Shown: one piece after another, positions 18,855 through 27,172 of the stretch
Numbering within the stretch: the stretch's first letter is position 1
Layout of the letters: each line of letters starts with the position of its first letter
Assembly (NCBI RefSeq): GCF_002843385.1
Contig: NZ_MVDE01000045.1
Span: 1 to 39,231, forward strand
Direction of reading: 5' to 3'
DNA: 39,231 bases
From: Labilibaculum manganireducens
Lineage (GTDB): Bacteria > Bacteroidota > Bacteroidia > Bacteroidales > Marinifilaceae
The notes under the pieces: model-generated
Databases searched by the model: none
What the model saw: only the letters and a program-made list of their open reading frames with translations
Told to the model about the DNA's origin: nothing
Made by a program: the position numbers and the translations under genes

Positions 18855-19064
18855 ATGAATCAGACAGGCTATAAGTGTCCTAAATGCGGGGATTCAAATT
18901 ACGAATCAGATGAATTCCGGACTGTAAGCGCTATTTTTTCAACAATATTTGATGGTCAAATAAAAAATTCACCACTATTAGCGGTATCAAATGTTTATAT
19001 ATTGAAATTTATAAGACAAGTAAGTAGTCAATTGGAAAATATATTCGATTTCTTCACAAATTGA
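18855..19064 (+). pseudogene. Decayed zinc-ribbon (DUF2082-like) gene
   Basis: The 69-codon frame starts as a zinc ribbon, GYKCPKCGDSNYESDEFRT, and ends with NIFDFFTN. Both resemble small nucleic-acid-binding zinc-ribbon proteins (DUF2082 type), recalled from memory. In that family the middle carries a second Cys pair followed by a GYTEFYK-like stretch. Here the main frame reads SNVYILKFIRQVS, with no Cys. The alternative frame over 18989-19024 reads KCLYIEIYKTSK and then a stop. The simplest explanation is two compensating indels that garble about 12 codons and remove the second metal knuckle. The product could not hold zinc normally. It may still be expressed as a short peptide; I call it a pseudogene with moderate confidence. 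Confidence 0.55.
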
Positions 19065-19128
19065 TTTAGTAAATTTTCATTTTAGAATTCATATTTATAC
19101 TTTGCTGAATAAACTTTAAATACTTTGG

Positions 19129-19599
19129 ATGAAAAAACGATTACTTTTTGTTTGTTTGGGAAATATTTGCCGATCTCCAAGTGCAGAAGCTGTAATGAAT
19201 GCATATATAAAAAAAAATCAGCTTAATGATGAATTTGAATCCGATTCAGCAGGAACAGGAGGGTGGCACGCTGGCGATAAAGCCGATGAAAGAATGCAGC
19301 GACACGCTTTACGAAGGAATTATAATTTAACTAGTATCGCAAGAAAATTTGATGCGAAAATAGATTTCGATAAGTTCGATCTTATTTTTGGCATGGATCA
19401 GCAAAATGTGAATGATCTTAAAGTTTTAGCAAGAAATGAATCCGATTTAAAAAAGATCAAATCCATTACAGCTTATTGTTCCCGTTTTTCAAATTACAGC
19501 TCAGTCCCGGATCCATATTATGGTGGTGATGACGGATTTGAATTGGTACTTGATATTCTTGAAGATGCCTGCGAAGGTTTACTTAATGATTTAACATGA
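19129..19599 (+). CDS. Low-molecular-weight protein tyrosine phosphatase family
   Basis: The protein has 156 aa, the normal size. The N-terminal P-loop VCLGNICRSPSAEA contains the catalytic CX5R signature, and VPDPYYGGDDGFE carries the general-acid Asp of the family (DPYYGG). It is cytosolic, with no signal peptide. The stop overlaps the start of the fructosamine-kinase-like gene by 4 nt (ATGA), so the two are translationally coupled. Human LMW-PTP-A can dephosphorylate protein-ribulosamine 5-phosphate, and bacterial fructosamine-kinase homologues often act on ribulosamines. This context points to a deglycation phosphatase rather than, or besides, a tyrosine phosphatase. That role is inference. 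Confidence 0.92.
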   Translation: MKKRLLFVCLGNICRSPSAEAVMNAYIKKNQLNDEFESDSAGTGGWHAGDKADERMQRHALRRNYNLTSIARKFDAKIDFDKFDLIFGMDQQNVNDLKVLARNESDLKKIKSITAYCSRFSNYSSVPDPYYGGDDGFELVLDILEDACEGLLNDLT

Positions 19600-20465
19600 G
19601 AATTGAGGGAGTTTTTTCTAGAATTGAAGATTTAGTTGATCAGAAAATTACTGGTTTTAAATCTATTTCTGGTGGGAGTATTGCCACAACAAATCAAATT
19701 AGGTTTGAGAATGGTCGTTACGCCTTTTTAAAAACAGAACCTTATTCTGATGATATGTTTTTTAAGGAAGCAAATGGCTTAAAGGAAATTCGTAAAACTG
19801 CTTGCATAAGAGTTCCAGAAGTTTTACTGGTTGATTCAGACGTTTTATTGCTTGAATTTATTGAGGAGGGGAGAAAGGACAAAGATTTTTTCAGTCGTTT
19901 TGGTACACAAATGGCAAATTTGCATAAAATAAGCGCAGGTAAATTCGGATTTAAAGAAGACAATTACATCGGAGCTACACCTCAATTAAACATAACCTCA
20001 AATACAGAAAGTGATAATTGGTGTGATTTTTACTATAATAAACGTTTATTATATCAATACAAGTTGGCCGAAAAAAACGGGCTGGTTGGTAATGAATTAA
20101 AAAATGGTTTTTTGGTTTTAGAAGGACGAATAGAAGAAATTTTAGAGGGAAGTGAAGAAAAACCAACTTTATTGCATGGAGATTTATGGAGTGGTAATTT
20201 TATCTGTGATAAAGATTCGAATCCGTGTTTAATTGATCCTGCAGTATATTACGGTCATCGTGAAGCCGATTTGGCCATGACAAAGCTATTTGGAGGCTTC
20301 AGCAGTAATTTTTACAGTTCATATCAAAAAAAGAAGCCTCTTCCACAAGGATATGATTACAGAGAGAATATCTATCTTTTATACCATGTTCTTAATCATC
20401 TGAATCTATTTGGGAACAGCTATTATGGGCACGCGGTTCGGCTTGTGTGGTCTTATCTTCATTAA
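19596..20465 (+). CDS. Fructosamine/ribulosamine 3-kinase family protein
   Basis: The protein has 289 aa, typical for the family. The kinase-like fold is seen in the nucleotide segment ATTNQIRFENGRYAFLKTE (catalytic-type Lys), the catalytic loop LLHGDLWSGNF (HGDxxxxN) and the metal-binding LIDPAVYYGHREADLAMT, a stretch characteristic of fructosamine kinases. It phosphorylates the 3-hydroxyl of ketoamine adducts on proteins, destabilising the adduct so that the amine is freed. It is cytosolic, translationally coupled to the upstream LMW phosphatase, and its last 4 bases overlap the end of the convergent cbiA. Bacterial members usually prefer ribulosamines or erythrulosamines; the substrate here cannot be read from sequence. 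Confidence 0.92.
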   Translation: MRIEGVFSRIEDLVDQKITGFKSISGGSIATTNQIRFENGRYAFLKTEPYSDDMFFKEANGLKEIRKTACIRVPEVLLVDSDVLLLEFIEEGRKDKDFFSRFGTQMANLHKISAGKFGFKEDNYIGATPQLNITSNTESDNWCDFYYNKRLLYQYKLAEKNGLVGNELKNGFLVLEGRIEEILEGSEEKPTLLHGDLWSGNFICDKDSNPCLIDPAVYYGHREADLAMTKLFGGFSSNFYSSYQKKKPLPQGYDYRENIYLLYHVLNHLNLFGNSYYGHAVRLVWSYLH

Positions 20466-21760
20466 AATAACAAATCCATAATGTTTTTTTCGCCCCAATA
20501 AAAATGGATATAAGAAGCAATTGTATTGTTTTTTCTAAACAAAAACGTGTCTAATTTTTGATCTCTGGCCGAATAAATTTCGCCAACCAAGAATTTCATT
20601 GATGGATTAATAATGTGAGAATAATGAAATTCATGTCCGAAAAAAATATTTCCATTTACATGAATCTTTCGATATCCTAATTTCAACTTCATATTCTCCA
20701 TACTGGTTTTCTGATCCAAATAGCCAACCATAGGGAATTTATTGGAATCTGAATCGATTATACTATCACCTAAATACATCATACCACCACATTCCGCTAA
20801 AACACGTCCTCCTTTTAAACAAAACTCCTTAACGGCTTTTTTCATAGATTCATTTGAACTCAATTCATCAAGATAAAGTTCAGGATAACCGCCTGCAAAA
20901 TAGAGCAAGTCCGTAGCCGGTAAATGCTGATCCCTCAGGGGAGAAAAAAAAGTAATTTCGCCTAATTTTTCTAACGCAGCTAAATTTTCATGATAGGTAA
21001 AGTTAAATGCTTCATCTTTGGCAACTGAAATTTTAAGATTACCTCGTTCAATAGTTTCATCAACTTCTGGTTCCTGAAATGGAATTTTAGTTAATTCCAA
21101 CAATTTCTCAATATCAACTGTTTTAGAGATATGTATTGCAATTTCTTCAATAGTAGAGTTATATTGTGACGAATCCGTAATCTGCAAACCAAGGTACCGG
21201 GAAGGCAGATGAAGCTTTTCATTTTTAGGAACGTAACCAAGAGGAGTCACTCCAACATCTTCACATGCATCTTTTAAAAACTGATAATGTGATTCGCTGC
21301 TTACAAAATTAAAGATTACCCCGGCAATTTTAACACCTGGATAAAAGTTTTTAAATCCAAATAGTAAGGGCGCAACCGAATAAGCAGTTGCCTTTGCATT
21401 AACCACAAGAATAATTGGAATATCTAATAACTCAGCAATTTGCGCAGAACTTCCTTCCATTTTCTTTGCCCCGTCAAACAAACCCATTACGCCTTCAACA
21501 ACAGAAACATCAGCCTGAATAGAATATTTACCGTAAATATTCTTAACATGACTCTTACTGCTCATAAAGGTGTCTAAATTGATTGAGACATTGCCAGCAG
21601 CCCAGGAATGATGTTTTGTATCAAGATAATCCGGACCGCATTTAAATGGCTGAACTTGCAGGCCTTTGTTCTTTAAATAGCGTAATATTCCTTGAGTAAT
21701 AGTTGTTTTTCCTGATCCGCTGGAAGGTGCAGCAATTAAAAACTGAGGTTTCTTCTTCAT
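20462..21760 (-). CDS. cbiA: Cobyrinate a,c-diamide synthase
   Basis: The protein has 432 aa, near the usual ~450. The N-terminal ATPase domain begins with the P-loop PSSGSGKTTITQGILRYL and contains the GVMGLFDGA segment typical of CbiA/CobB. The C-terminal class-I glutamine amidotransferase-like domain has the nucleophile in LAECGGMMYLG, followed by GYRKIHVNGNIFFGHEFHYS with the His. The enzyme amidates the a and c carboxylates of cobyrinic acid using glutamine and ATP. No other cobalamin gene lies in the window, so it is an isolated copy. A role on another tetrapyrrole, as with the CfbB homologues of coenzyme F430 synthesis, is less likely in this lineage. Upstream, a TAnnTTTG-like box lies on the - strand at 21785-21792 without a good partner. 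Confidence 0.92.
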   Translation of the reverse strand: MKKKPQFLIAAPSSGSGKTTITQGILRYLKNKGLQVQPFKCGPDYLDTKHHSWAAGNVSINLDTFMSSKSHVKNIYGKYSIQADVSVVEGVMGLFDGAKKMEGSSAQIAELLDIPIILVVNAKATAYSVAPLLFGFKNFYPGVKIAGVIFNFVSSESHYQFLKDACEDVGVTPLGYVPKNEKLHLPSRYLGLQITDSSQYNSTIEEIAIHISKTVDIEKLLELTKIPFQEPEVDETIERGNLKISVAKDEAFNFTYHENLAALEKLGEITFFSPLRDQHLPATDLLYFAGGYPELYLDELSSNESMKKAVKEFCLKGGRVLAECGGMMYLGDSIIDSDSNKFPMVGYLDQKTSMENMKLKLGYRKIHVNGNIFFGHEFHYSHIINPSMKFLVGEIYSARDQKLDTFLFRKNNTIASYIHFYWGEKNIMDLLF

Positions 21761-21890
21761 ATCTAACTTTCAAAAACGAAATGTCAAAAATAAATGAATA
21801 TTCTTAGCATTAAAGCAAGATTTGGAATTCATTTCCAGAAAAGTTGAATGTTCGCGGGTAAGAAAACGATAAAATCTGATGTATAATATC

Positions 21891-22595
21891 TTAGGGCAAT
21901 AAAAAATCTTCGGCGAGAGATTCCAATATCTTATATGAAATTAATTTTCCATTAGGATGATATTCCTCCATTCTAACCAACCCCACATTAATGGCATACC
22001 ATTCAAATACCTTGGTTTTATTTTTTGAAATTCCTCCATAGGTAATTTTATCCGTCGAAATTTTGAAACAGTTAAAGTTTCCTGCCGGTGTTCTTATATT
22101 TTCAATCGCATCCACCTTTCGATTAATAAGAAGAACATTCATCGACATCAAAACAGATCCGGTACCTCTTAATATACTAGCCTCACAACCCGATTCCGGA
22201 AGCATTTGTCCAACCGTTGGTTTAATAGGAACAGCAACACTATCCGACGAAATTTTTATAACCATCTTCTGATAGGAATCCAATTTTATAGGATCCATAT
22301 ATCGCTCTGAACCCACAAAAAAAGTAGAGTCATTGCTAACCAAGCGAAAATACTGATAAAAAGTGTTTTGCTTTCGGGTAGTAATCTCTGACTCAATGTT
22401 ATACTGAATTAATCCATCTAGTTTTGATTTGCCAACCAATTGCCAAACCTCTGAGTATTGTTTTCTATCTTTAGAATCGTAGGAAATGTATTTAATTCTG
22501 AAATTCCTTTTCGAAGGCAGATAAGTATTGTCCCTTTGTCCGAAAGAAGAAAGTGAAATTGAAAACAATAGTAATGTGGTATAAAATATTCTCAT
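21891..22595 (-). CDS. Secreted TapB/DUF3108-like protein
   Basis: The protein has 234 aa, with a signal peptide (IFYTTLLLFSISLSSFGQ). The body is beta-rich. The C-terminal half has the pattern IRTPAGNFNCFKI, then KVFEWYAINVGLVRMEEY and NGKLISYKIL, which I associate with the TapB/DUF3108-like family of Bacteroidota periplasmic proteins. No catalytic residues are recognised and the function is unknown. It stands alone on the - strand, divergent from the CAP-domain lipoprotein gene across a 200-bp spacer. Confidence 0.7.
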   Translation of the reverse strand: MRIFYTTLLLFSISLSSFGQRDNTYLPSKRNFRIKYISYDSKDRKQYSEVWQLVGKSKLDGLIQYNIESEITTRKQNTFYQYFRLVSNDSTFFVGSERYMDPIKLDSYQKMVIKISSDSVAVPIKPTVGQMLPESGCEASILRGTGSVLMSMNVLLINRKVDAIENIRTPAGNFNCFKISTDKITYGGISKNKTKVFEWYAINVGLVRMEEYHPNGKLISYKILESLAEDFLLP

Positions 22596-22797
22596 ATACA
22601 GTATTTTATGGCTTTTCCATGGCTTATCAGTACTTAAAATTACACATAATCCTTCAAGTTGAAAATAATATTTTACATATTTCTGATAATTTAGAAAATC
22701 AATCTAAATTAACCTCTTATTAGATTAGAAATATAGAAAATATTTATCTTTCCTCAATAACAGAGCTAATACACAAGCAATATTCAAATTATTTGTC

Positions 22798-23301
22798 ATG
22801 AATAAAACATTTCTTACAGTTTCCCTGATATTAGTATCAGGGATATTTATTTCTTGTTCCAAAGATGATATCGCTCTTAATGAGCCGATTACTGAAAATA
22901 AAATTGATATACAAAAACTATTAGATTTAGTTAACGATGTAAGATCAGCAGGGACTACCTGCGGAACTGTATATTACCCTCCGGTTGATGCAATTGTTTG
23001 GAATAGTAAACTGGAAGATGCCGCTCTAAAGCATAGTAAAGATATGATGGACAACAACTTTTTTAATCACACATCATCGAATGGAGATAAATTTGTTGAC
23101 AGATTGAATGCGGCAGGTTATATCTACAACAGTGCAGGTGAGAATATTGCCAAGGGATATTTATCAGAGGAAAGTGTTATTAATGGTTGGCTGACCAGTC
23201 AGGGACATTGTGCCAATATAATGAATCCTGATTTCACCGAAATGGGAGTAGGGCGAATAGGGGACTACTGGACTCAGGATTTTGGAAAACCTAAGGAATA
23301 A
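22798..23301 (+). CDS. CAP/SCP-domain lipoprotein
   Basis: The protein has 167 aa. A lipoprotein signal, SLILVSGIFISCSKDD, places a Cys at residue 20 followed by SKDD, typical of surface or outer-membrane lipoproteins in Bacteroidota. The CAP domain shows LVNDVRSAGTTCG, VWNSKLEDAALKHSKDM, FFNHTSSNGDKFVDRL, AGENIAKGY, VINGWLTSQGHCANIM and MGVGRI. The His and Glu positions (NHTS, AGENIA, QGHC) of the CAP cavity are kept. Two Cys (TTCGTVYYPP and GHCAN) may form a disulfide, as in bacterial CAP proteins. The function of this subgroup is generally unknown. The gene ends 4 bases before a hairpin that terminates the opposing ribosomal operon and may serve both. Confidence 0.88.
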   Translation: MNKTFLTVSLILVSGIFISCSKDDIALNEPITENKIDIQKLLDLVNDVRSAGTTCGTVYYPPVDAIVWNSKLEDAALKHSKDMMDNNFFNHTSSNGDKFVDRLNAAGYIYNSAGENIAKGYLSEESVINGWLTSQGHCANIMNPDFTEMGVGRIGDYWTQDFGKPKE

Positions 23302-23305
23302 AAAA

Positions 23306-23332
23306 ACCACTCCAAGCGTTAATCGGAGTGGT
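23306..23332 (-). terminator. Intrinsic terminator of rpsF-rpsR-rplI
   Basis: The stem is ACCACTCC / GGAGTGGT with an 11-nt loop. Read on the - strand the second arm is followed by a run of seven Ts in all (GGTTTTTTTATT), a classic Rho-independent terminator 70 nt after rplI. The T-run is formed by bases just after the stop of the convergent CAP gene. Confidence 0.85.
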
Positions 23333-23402
23333 CTTAATCTGTCTGTTTGAAAAGATTTAAGTTTGTCTGTTATAAACTTAAATTAATTAATTATCGAAGG
23401 GA

Positions 23403-23846
23403 TTATTCAGAAACAACGTCAAATTCGATATCAACCTTAACTTCTTTGTGAAGTTTGATGGTTGCGGTATATTTACCAATCTCTTTAACTGCGTCTTTAA
23501 TTGCAATCACTTTTCTGTCAATTTCAAATCCCTGAGCAGTTAATGCTTCAGCAATTTGAATGTTGTTAACAGAACCGAAGATTTTACCGGTGGTACTGGT
23601 TTTAGCACCTACACTTAAGGTAACACCTTCAAGTTTTTTAGCAACTTCTAAAGCTTCGTTTTTGATTTTTTCTTCTTTATGAGCTCTTTGTCTCATATTT
23701 TCAGCATTCATTTTTTTAGCTGATTCTGTTGCCAAAACAGCTATTCCTTTAGGAATTAAATAATTTCTACCGTAACCGTTTTTTACAACTACGATGTCAT
23801 TCATATATCCTAAACTATGAATATCTTGTTTTAAGATTACTTCCAT
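23403..23846 (-). CDS. rplI: 50S ribosomal protein L9
   Basis: The protein has 147 aa, the standard length. The N-terminal signature EVILKQDIHSLGYMNDIVVV, then KNGYGRNYLIPKGIAV, is diagnostic of L9, followed by the long connecting helix (ENMRQRAHKEEKIKNEALEV) and the C-terminal domain beginning near VGAKTSTTGKIFGSV. It binds 23S rRNA and protrudes from the 50S subunit. It is the last gene of the rpsF-rpsR-rplI operon, 22 nt after rpsR, and is followed by the terminator at 23306. Confidence 0.98.
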   Translation of the reverse strand: MEVILKQDIHSLGYMNDIVVVKNGYGRNYLIPKGIAVLATESAKKMNAENMRQRAHKEEKIKNEALEVAKKLEGVTLSVGAKTSTTGKIFGSVNNIQIAEALTAQGFEIDRKVIAIKDAVKEIGKYTATIKLHKEVKVDIEFDVVSE

Positions 23847-23868
23847 TTCGTTTCCTCCAGTTTAAAAA

Positions 23869-24138
23869 TTATTTCATCATGTCAGTTACGTATGGCAGCA
23901 ATGCAATGTGACGAGCACGTTTAACAGCTGTAGCTACCTTTCTTTGGTATTTCAAAGAAGTACCAGTGATACGACGAGGTAAAATTTTACCTTGTTCGTT
24001 TAAGAATTTTTTCAAAAACTCAGGATCTTTATAATCGATGAATTTAATCTTGTTTTTCTTGAAACGACAATACTTTTTCTTTTTAATCTCAACTGACGGA
24101 GGTGTCAAATATCTGATTTCTGATTGATTCTGTGCCAT
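23869..24138 (-). CDS. rpsR: 30S ribosomal protein S18
   Basis: The protein has 89 aa. The family core [19 protein letters not shown], the segment [16 protein letters not shown] and [15 protein letters not shown] are all present. It binds the 30S platform next to S6, whose gene lies 3 nt upstream. Confidence 0.98.
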   Translation of the reverse strand: MAQNQSEIRYLTPPSVEIKKKKYCRFKKNKIKFIDYKDPEFLKKFLNEQGKILPRRITGTSLKYQRKVATAVKRARHIALLPYVTDMMK

Positions 24139-24141
24139 AGC

Positions 24142-24489
24142 TTACTTCTCCTCTTTAGATTTAAGTTTTCCTTTTCTTTTAATAGAATACTCAAAAGCAT
24201 ACTTATCAAGTTTGAAAGTTAAGAAACGGATGATTCTTTCATCACGTCTGTAGTTAAGTTCCAATTTCTCGATTAGTTCGCCTGGAGCATCAAATTGAAG
24301 CAATTGGTAAAAACCAGTGCTTTTCTTTTGAATTGGATAAGCCAGCTTGCGCAGTCCCCAGTTCTCCTCATTAACCATCTCACCACCATTCTCGGTGATA
24401 AGGGCTTTAAATTTTTCTACCGCCTCCTTTACCTGAGCCTCAGATAAAACGGGAGTTACAATGAAAACGGTTTCATAATGATTCAACAT
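24142..24489 (-). CDS. rpsF: 30S ribosomal protein S6
   Basis: The protein has 115 aa. It opens with [20 protein letters not shown] and continues with [20 protein letters not shown] and [19 protein letters not shown], the usual S6 elements. It is the first gene of the ribosomal operon; a good Bacteroidota-type promoter lies 54 nt upstream. The C-terminal tail is short and Lys-rich, with no long acidic extension. Confidence 0.98.
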   Translation of the reverse strand: MLNHYETVFIVTPVLSEAQVKEAVEKFKALITENGGEMVNEENWGLRKLAYPIQKKSTGFYQLLQFDAPGELIEKLELNYRRDERIIRFLTFKLDKYAFEYSIKRKGKLKSKEEK

Positions 24490-24542
24490 AACTTTAATTG
24501 TTTAATTAATTACTTAGTAAGTAACTGTTTTTTATTGAGCCG

Positions 24543-24574
24543 CAAAATTAACGATTCTTTTTTGATATTTCAAG
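24543..24574 (-). promoter_or_regulatory. Bacteroidota-type promoter for rpsF operon
   Basis: On the - strand a -33 element CTTG (24571-24574; consensus TTTG) is followed after exactly 20 nt by TAATTTTG (24543-24550), a perfect TAnnTTTG -7 element. This predicts a leader of about 45-50 nt before rpsF. Confidence 0.6.
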
Positions 24575-24637
24575 AATGCCATAGATTTATTGCGATTAAG
24601 AACACATATTTATCTTACAAATCTATTTAAGCATGTA

Positions 24638-24669
24638 TTTGGTGCACCATAGTCCTCTTGTTAGCTTTG
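24638..24669 (+). promoter_or_regulatory. Bacteroidota-type promoter for the Usp gene
   Basis: TTTG at 24638-24641, 20 nt of spacer, then TAGCTTTG at 24662-24669: both elements match the sigma-ABfr consensus perfectly. Transcription should start near 24676, about 40 nt before the ATG at 24717. Confidence 0.65.
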
Positions 24670-24716
24670 GCTTTTTTTTGTAACTTAAACCTAAGGATTA
24701 ACTTAAACCCACAGCT

Positions 24717-25841
24717 ATGAAGGACAGGATGATAACATTAGCAACTTATGGTTACGCCAGAGCGCAGTTGCTTAAAACTCGTTTAGAATCAGAAGGTGTG
24801 GAGTGCTTTCTGAAAAATCTCAATTTAATTCAATCTGCAGTTGGAGGAGGAGTAAAATTAAGAATAAAAGAGCAGGATTTAGCTCAGGCTCTTGAAATCA
24901 TTGAGGAATTGGAACTAAGCTACGCTCAGGAGGATTTTGAAAAATCATTTCCCCGAAAAAAAATAGATGTAAACCGCATTTTGGTTCCCATTGACTTTTC
25001 TGACTTTTCGCCTCGCTTGTGTGAGTATGCAATGAGTATTGCGAAGAAGTTTAATGCAGATATTTTGTTATTTCATACTTATTTTGCTTCAGCGATCGAG
25101 ACAATTCCATTTTCTGATAGTTACACTTATAATGCTACCGTTGTGGAAGTTCTTTCGGAAGTAGAAAAAAATGCCAAAGCAAGAATAAAGGAATTGTATT
25201 ATGATATACGTAATAAATTGGAATTAGAGAAAGTTGAAGGAATTGAAGTTGATTATGCTTTAAGCGGAGGAACAGCTTCTTCCGAAATATTGAATATTTG
25301 CAACACCTACCAACCCGATTTAGTAATTATGGGAAGTCGTGGTGAGTCTGCAGGAACAACTAACCTTTTGGGAAGTGTTGTTTCCAACGTTATTGAGGAG
25401 TCCGAGGTCCCAATTCTAATCTTGTCTGATCAAGGAGAGAATATAAGCCTTGATCAGATTGATAACATCATGTATGCGACAAATTTTGACAAGGCTGATT
25501 TTAGAGCAATTGCCAATCTTAAGTTTATCACCAAGCCTTATGATATGAAAATTCATTGTGTCCATTTTAATGATGTTGAGGATGACAATGTAATGGAAGA
25601 ATATCAAATGGAAGTATTGAGGAAATATTTAGATAAAACACTTGGCGATTCAAATGTTAATTGCTCTATAATACAGATTGAGGAAAAAATGAAGGGAATT
25701 GAAGAGTACGTGCAGAAAAATGATATTGGTATGATTGCCATTTTAGCAAGAAAACACAATTTACTGGAGCGTTTATTTTTTGGACAAATGTCAAGAAAAC
25801 TATTCATAAAAACTCATATCCCAATTTTGGTATTTCATTAA
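24717..25841 (+). CDS. DUF2007-Usp-Usp universal stress fusion protein
   Basis: The protein has 374 aa. Residues 1-70 form a DUF2007-like domain (ITLATYGYARAQLLKTRLE, GVKLRIKEQDLAQALEIIEE). The first Usp domain (~82-240) starts RILVPIDFSDFSPRLCEYA and has the ATP-binding type loop MGSRGESAGTTNLLGSVVSN, close to the G-2X-G-9X-G pattern. The second Usp domain (~250-374) ends ILARKHNLLERLFFGQMSRK and lacks these glycines, so it is probably non-nucleotide-binding. It is cytosolic. DUF2007 domains occur as small putative signal-transducing proteins; fusion to Usp suggests regulatory stress signalling, with the partner unknown. It is a single gene between its own promoter (24638) and a terminator (25861). 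Confidence 0.85.
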   Translation: MKDRMITLATYGYARAQLLKTRLESEGVECFLKNLNLIQSAVGGGVKLRIKEQDLAQALEIIEELELSYAQEDFEKSFPRKKIDVNRILVPIDFSDFSPRLCEYAMSIAKKFNADILLFHTYFASAIETIPFSDSYTYNATVVEVLSEVEKNAKARIKELYYDIRNKLELEKVEGIEVDYALSGGTASSEILNICNTYQPDLVIMGSRGESAGTTNLLGSVVSNVIEESEVPILILSDQGENISLDQIDNIMYATNFDKADFRAIANLKFITKPYDMKIHCVHFNDVEDDNVMEEYQMEVLRKYLDKTLGDSNVNCSIIQIEEKMKGIEEYVQKNDIGMIAILARKHNLLERLFFGQMSRKLFIKTHIPILVFH

Positions 25842-25860
25842 GTTATGATATCAAAAAAAA

Positions 25861-25882
25861 GACACAATTTATAAATTGTGTC
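25861..25882. terminator. Bidirectional intrinsic terminator
   Basis: A perfect 22-nt palindrome, GACACAATTTA / TAAATTGTGTC, is flanked by eight As on the left and seven Ts on the right. It is therefore a Rho-independent terminator on both strands, for the Usp gene (+) and mtaB (-). Confidence 0.88.
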
Positions 25883-25891
25883 TTTTTTTCC

Positions 25892-27172
25892 TTATAATAT
25901 TTCTCCTTTTAACACAGGGTCAGAACCGTCTTCAATATCAGTAATCTTTACTTTATAGAATTGATTCTTTTCGATGTTTTCACCAGTAAACTGAACAGGA
26001 ATATAATGCTCCCCATAACCATTCGCAATATTTCCGTCAATCTTTTCAACCAACACAGATTGGGTTTTCCCAATGAAACTTTTTCTATAATTAACTTTTA
26101 TCTCATCTGATAGGTTTCTAAGAACCTCACTTCTCTCAGTTTTTATCCTCTCATCTACCTGATCAGGCATTCGTTCAGCTCTTGTTCCTTTTCTAATGGA
26201 ATATTTAAAAGTATGAACATGTCCAAAATTCAATTCTTTAATTGTATCACAAGTGGCTGAAAAATCCTCTTCACTTTCATTTGGAAAACCTATTATGATA
26301 TCGGTTGTAATATTAAAATCAGGGTTTTTAGCTCTTACGGTTTGCACTATTTCTTTAAACCTTTTGGCTGTGTACATTCTTCTCATTTGAAGTAAGACAG
26401 GTTCCGATCCACTCTGTAAACACAAATGCAAATGCGGTGTCATTTTAGGATGATTCAAAAGTCCAATAAATTTCTCTCTAAAACCATCAGGTTCTATAGA
26501 GGAAATACGAAGTCTAAAATCACCTTCAAGGTTAAGAATTTGCTCGACAACATCATCAAATTGATATCCTTCAAACTCATATCTTCCAATATTTACGCCT
26601 GTTATTACAATTTCCTTCGCTCCATGAGAAATTACTTCACGGATATTTGTCAGAATATCCTGTAACGGTCTGCTTGCAGCCCTTCCCCGAACCGAAGGAA
26701 TAATACAAAACGTACAAAAATTATCACAACCATCTTGTATTTTAATCATACTTCGGGTATGAAAACCTTTATCTGTAGCTCCATAGGAAAACAAATCTGC
26801 ATTCAATTTCGAAGGATGAATAATTTCGCCACCAAAATGTGCTTCAACCAAAGAAAAAACAGAAGTTTTCTGATCGTTTTCAACCACATAATTAATTTCT
26901 TCCCTACTTTCTAACTCTTCCTTAGCATTATTAGCCATACACCCGGTAACAACAAGAACGGAATCTTTATTTCGTCTGTTTGCCTGATTAATAAAGTTTC
27001 TCGATTTGTGATCGCTTTGATGAGTTACTGTACATGAGTTAATTACGTATACATCAGCAGACTCATCAAATTGAACAAGCTCATAACCTTTATCTTGAAA
27101 TTGAGATGCCAACGCATCCGTTTCATATTGGTTTAATCTACACCCTAAGGTTTTAAACGCCACTTTCTTCAC
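25892..27172 (-). CDS. mtaB: tRNA t6A37 C2-methylthiotransferase
   Basis: The protein has 426 aa. A radical-SAM methylthiotransferase turns t6A at tRNA position 37 into ms2t6A. The N-terminal UPF0004 domain carries three cluster cysteines (FKTLGCRLNQYE, VINSCTVTHQSD, VVTGCMANNA). The radical-SAM core has KIQDGCDNFCTFCIIPSVRG (CxxxCxxC). The C-terminal TRAM domain is at ~365-426. The LGCRLNQYE and SCTVT forms favour MtaB over MiaB and RimO. Its start overlaps the end of the MiaB-like gene by 4 nt, so the two are coupled. Confidence 0.92.
   Translation of the reverse strand: MKKVAFKTLGCRLNQYETDALASQFQDKGYELVQFDESADVYVINSCTVTHQSDHKSRNFINQANRRNKDSVLVVTGCMANNAKEELESREEINYVVENDQKTSVFSLVEAHFGGEIIHPSKLNADLFSYGATDKGFHTRSMIKIQDGCDNFCTFCIIPSVRGRAASRPLQDILTNIREVISHGAKEIVITGVNIGRYEFEGYQFDDVVEQILNLEGDFRLRISSIEPDGFREKFIGLLNHPKMTPHLHLCLQSGSEPVLLQMRRMYTAKRFKEIVQTVRAKNPDFNITTDIIIGFPNESEEDFSATCDTIKELNFGHVHTFKYSIRKGTRAERMPDQVDERIKTERSEVLRNLSDEIKVNYRKSFIGKTQSVLVEKIDGNIANGYGEHYIPVQFTGENIEKNQFYKVKITDIEDGSDPVLKGEIL

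Noticed and set aside
24490-24542. S6:S18 autoregulatory leader RNA upstream of rpsF
   Set aside because: The leader is only about 50 nt, and I see only a small TTACTT/AAGTAA stem without the expected CCG-bearing bulge.
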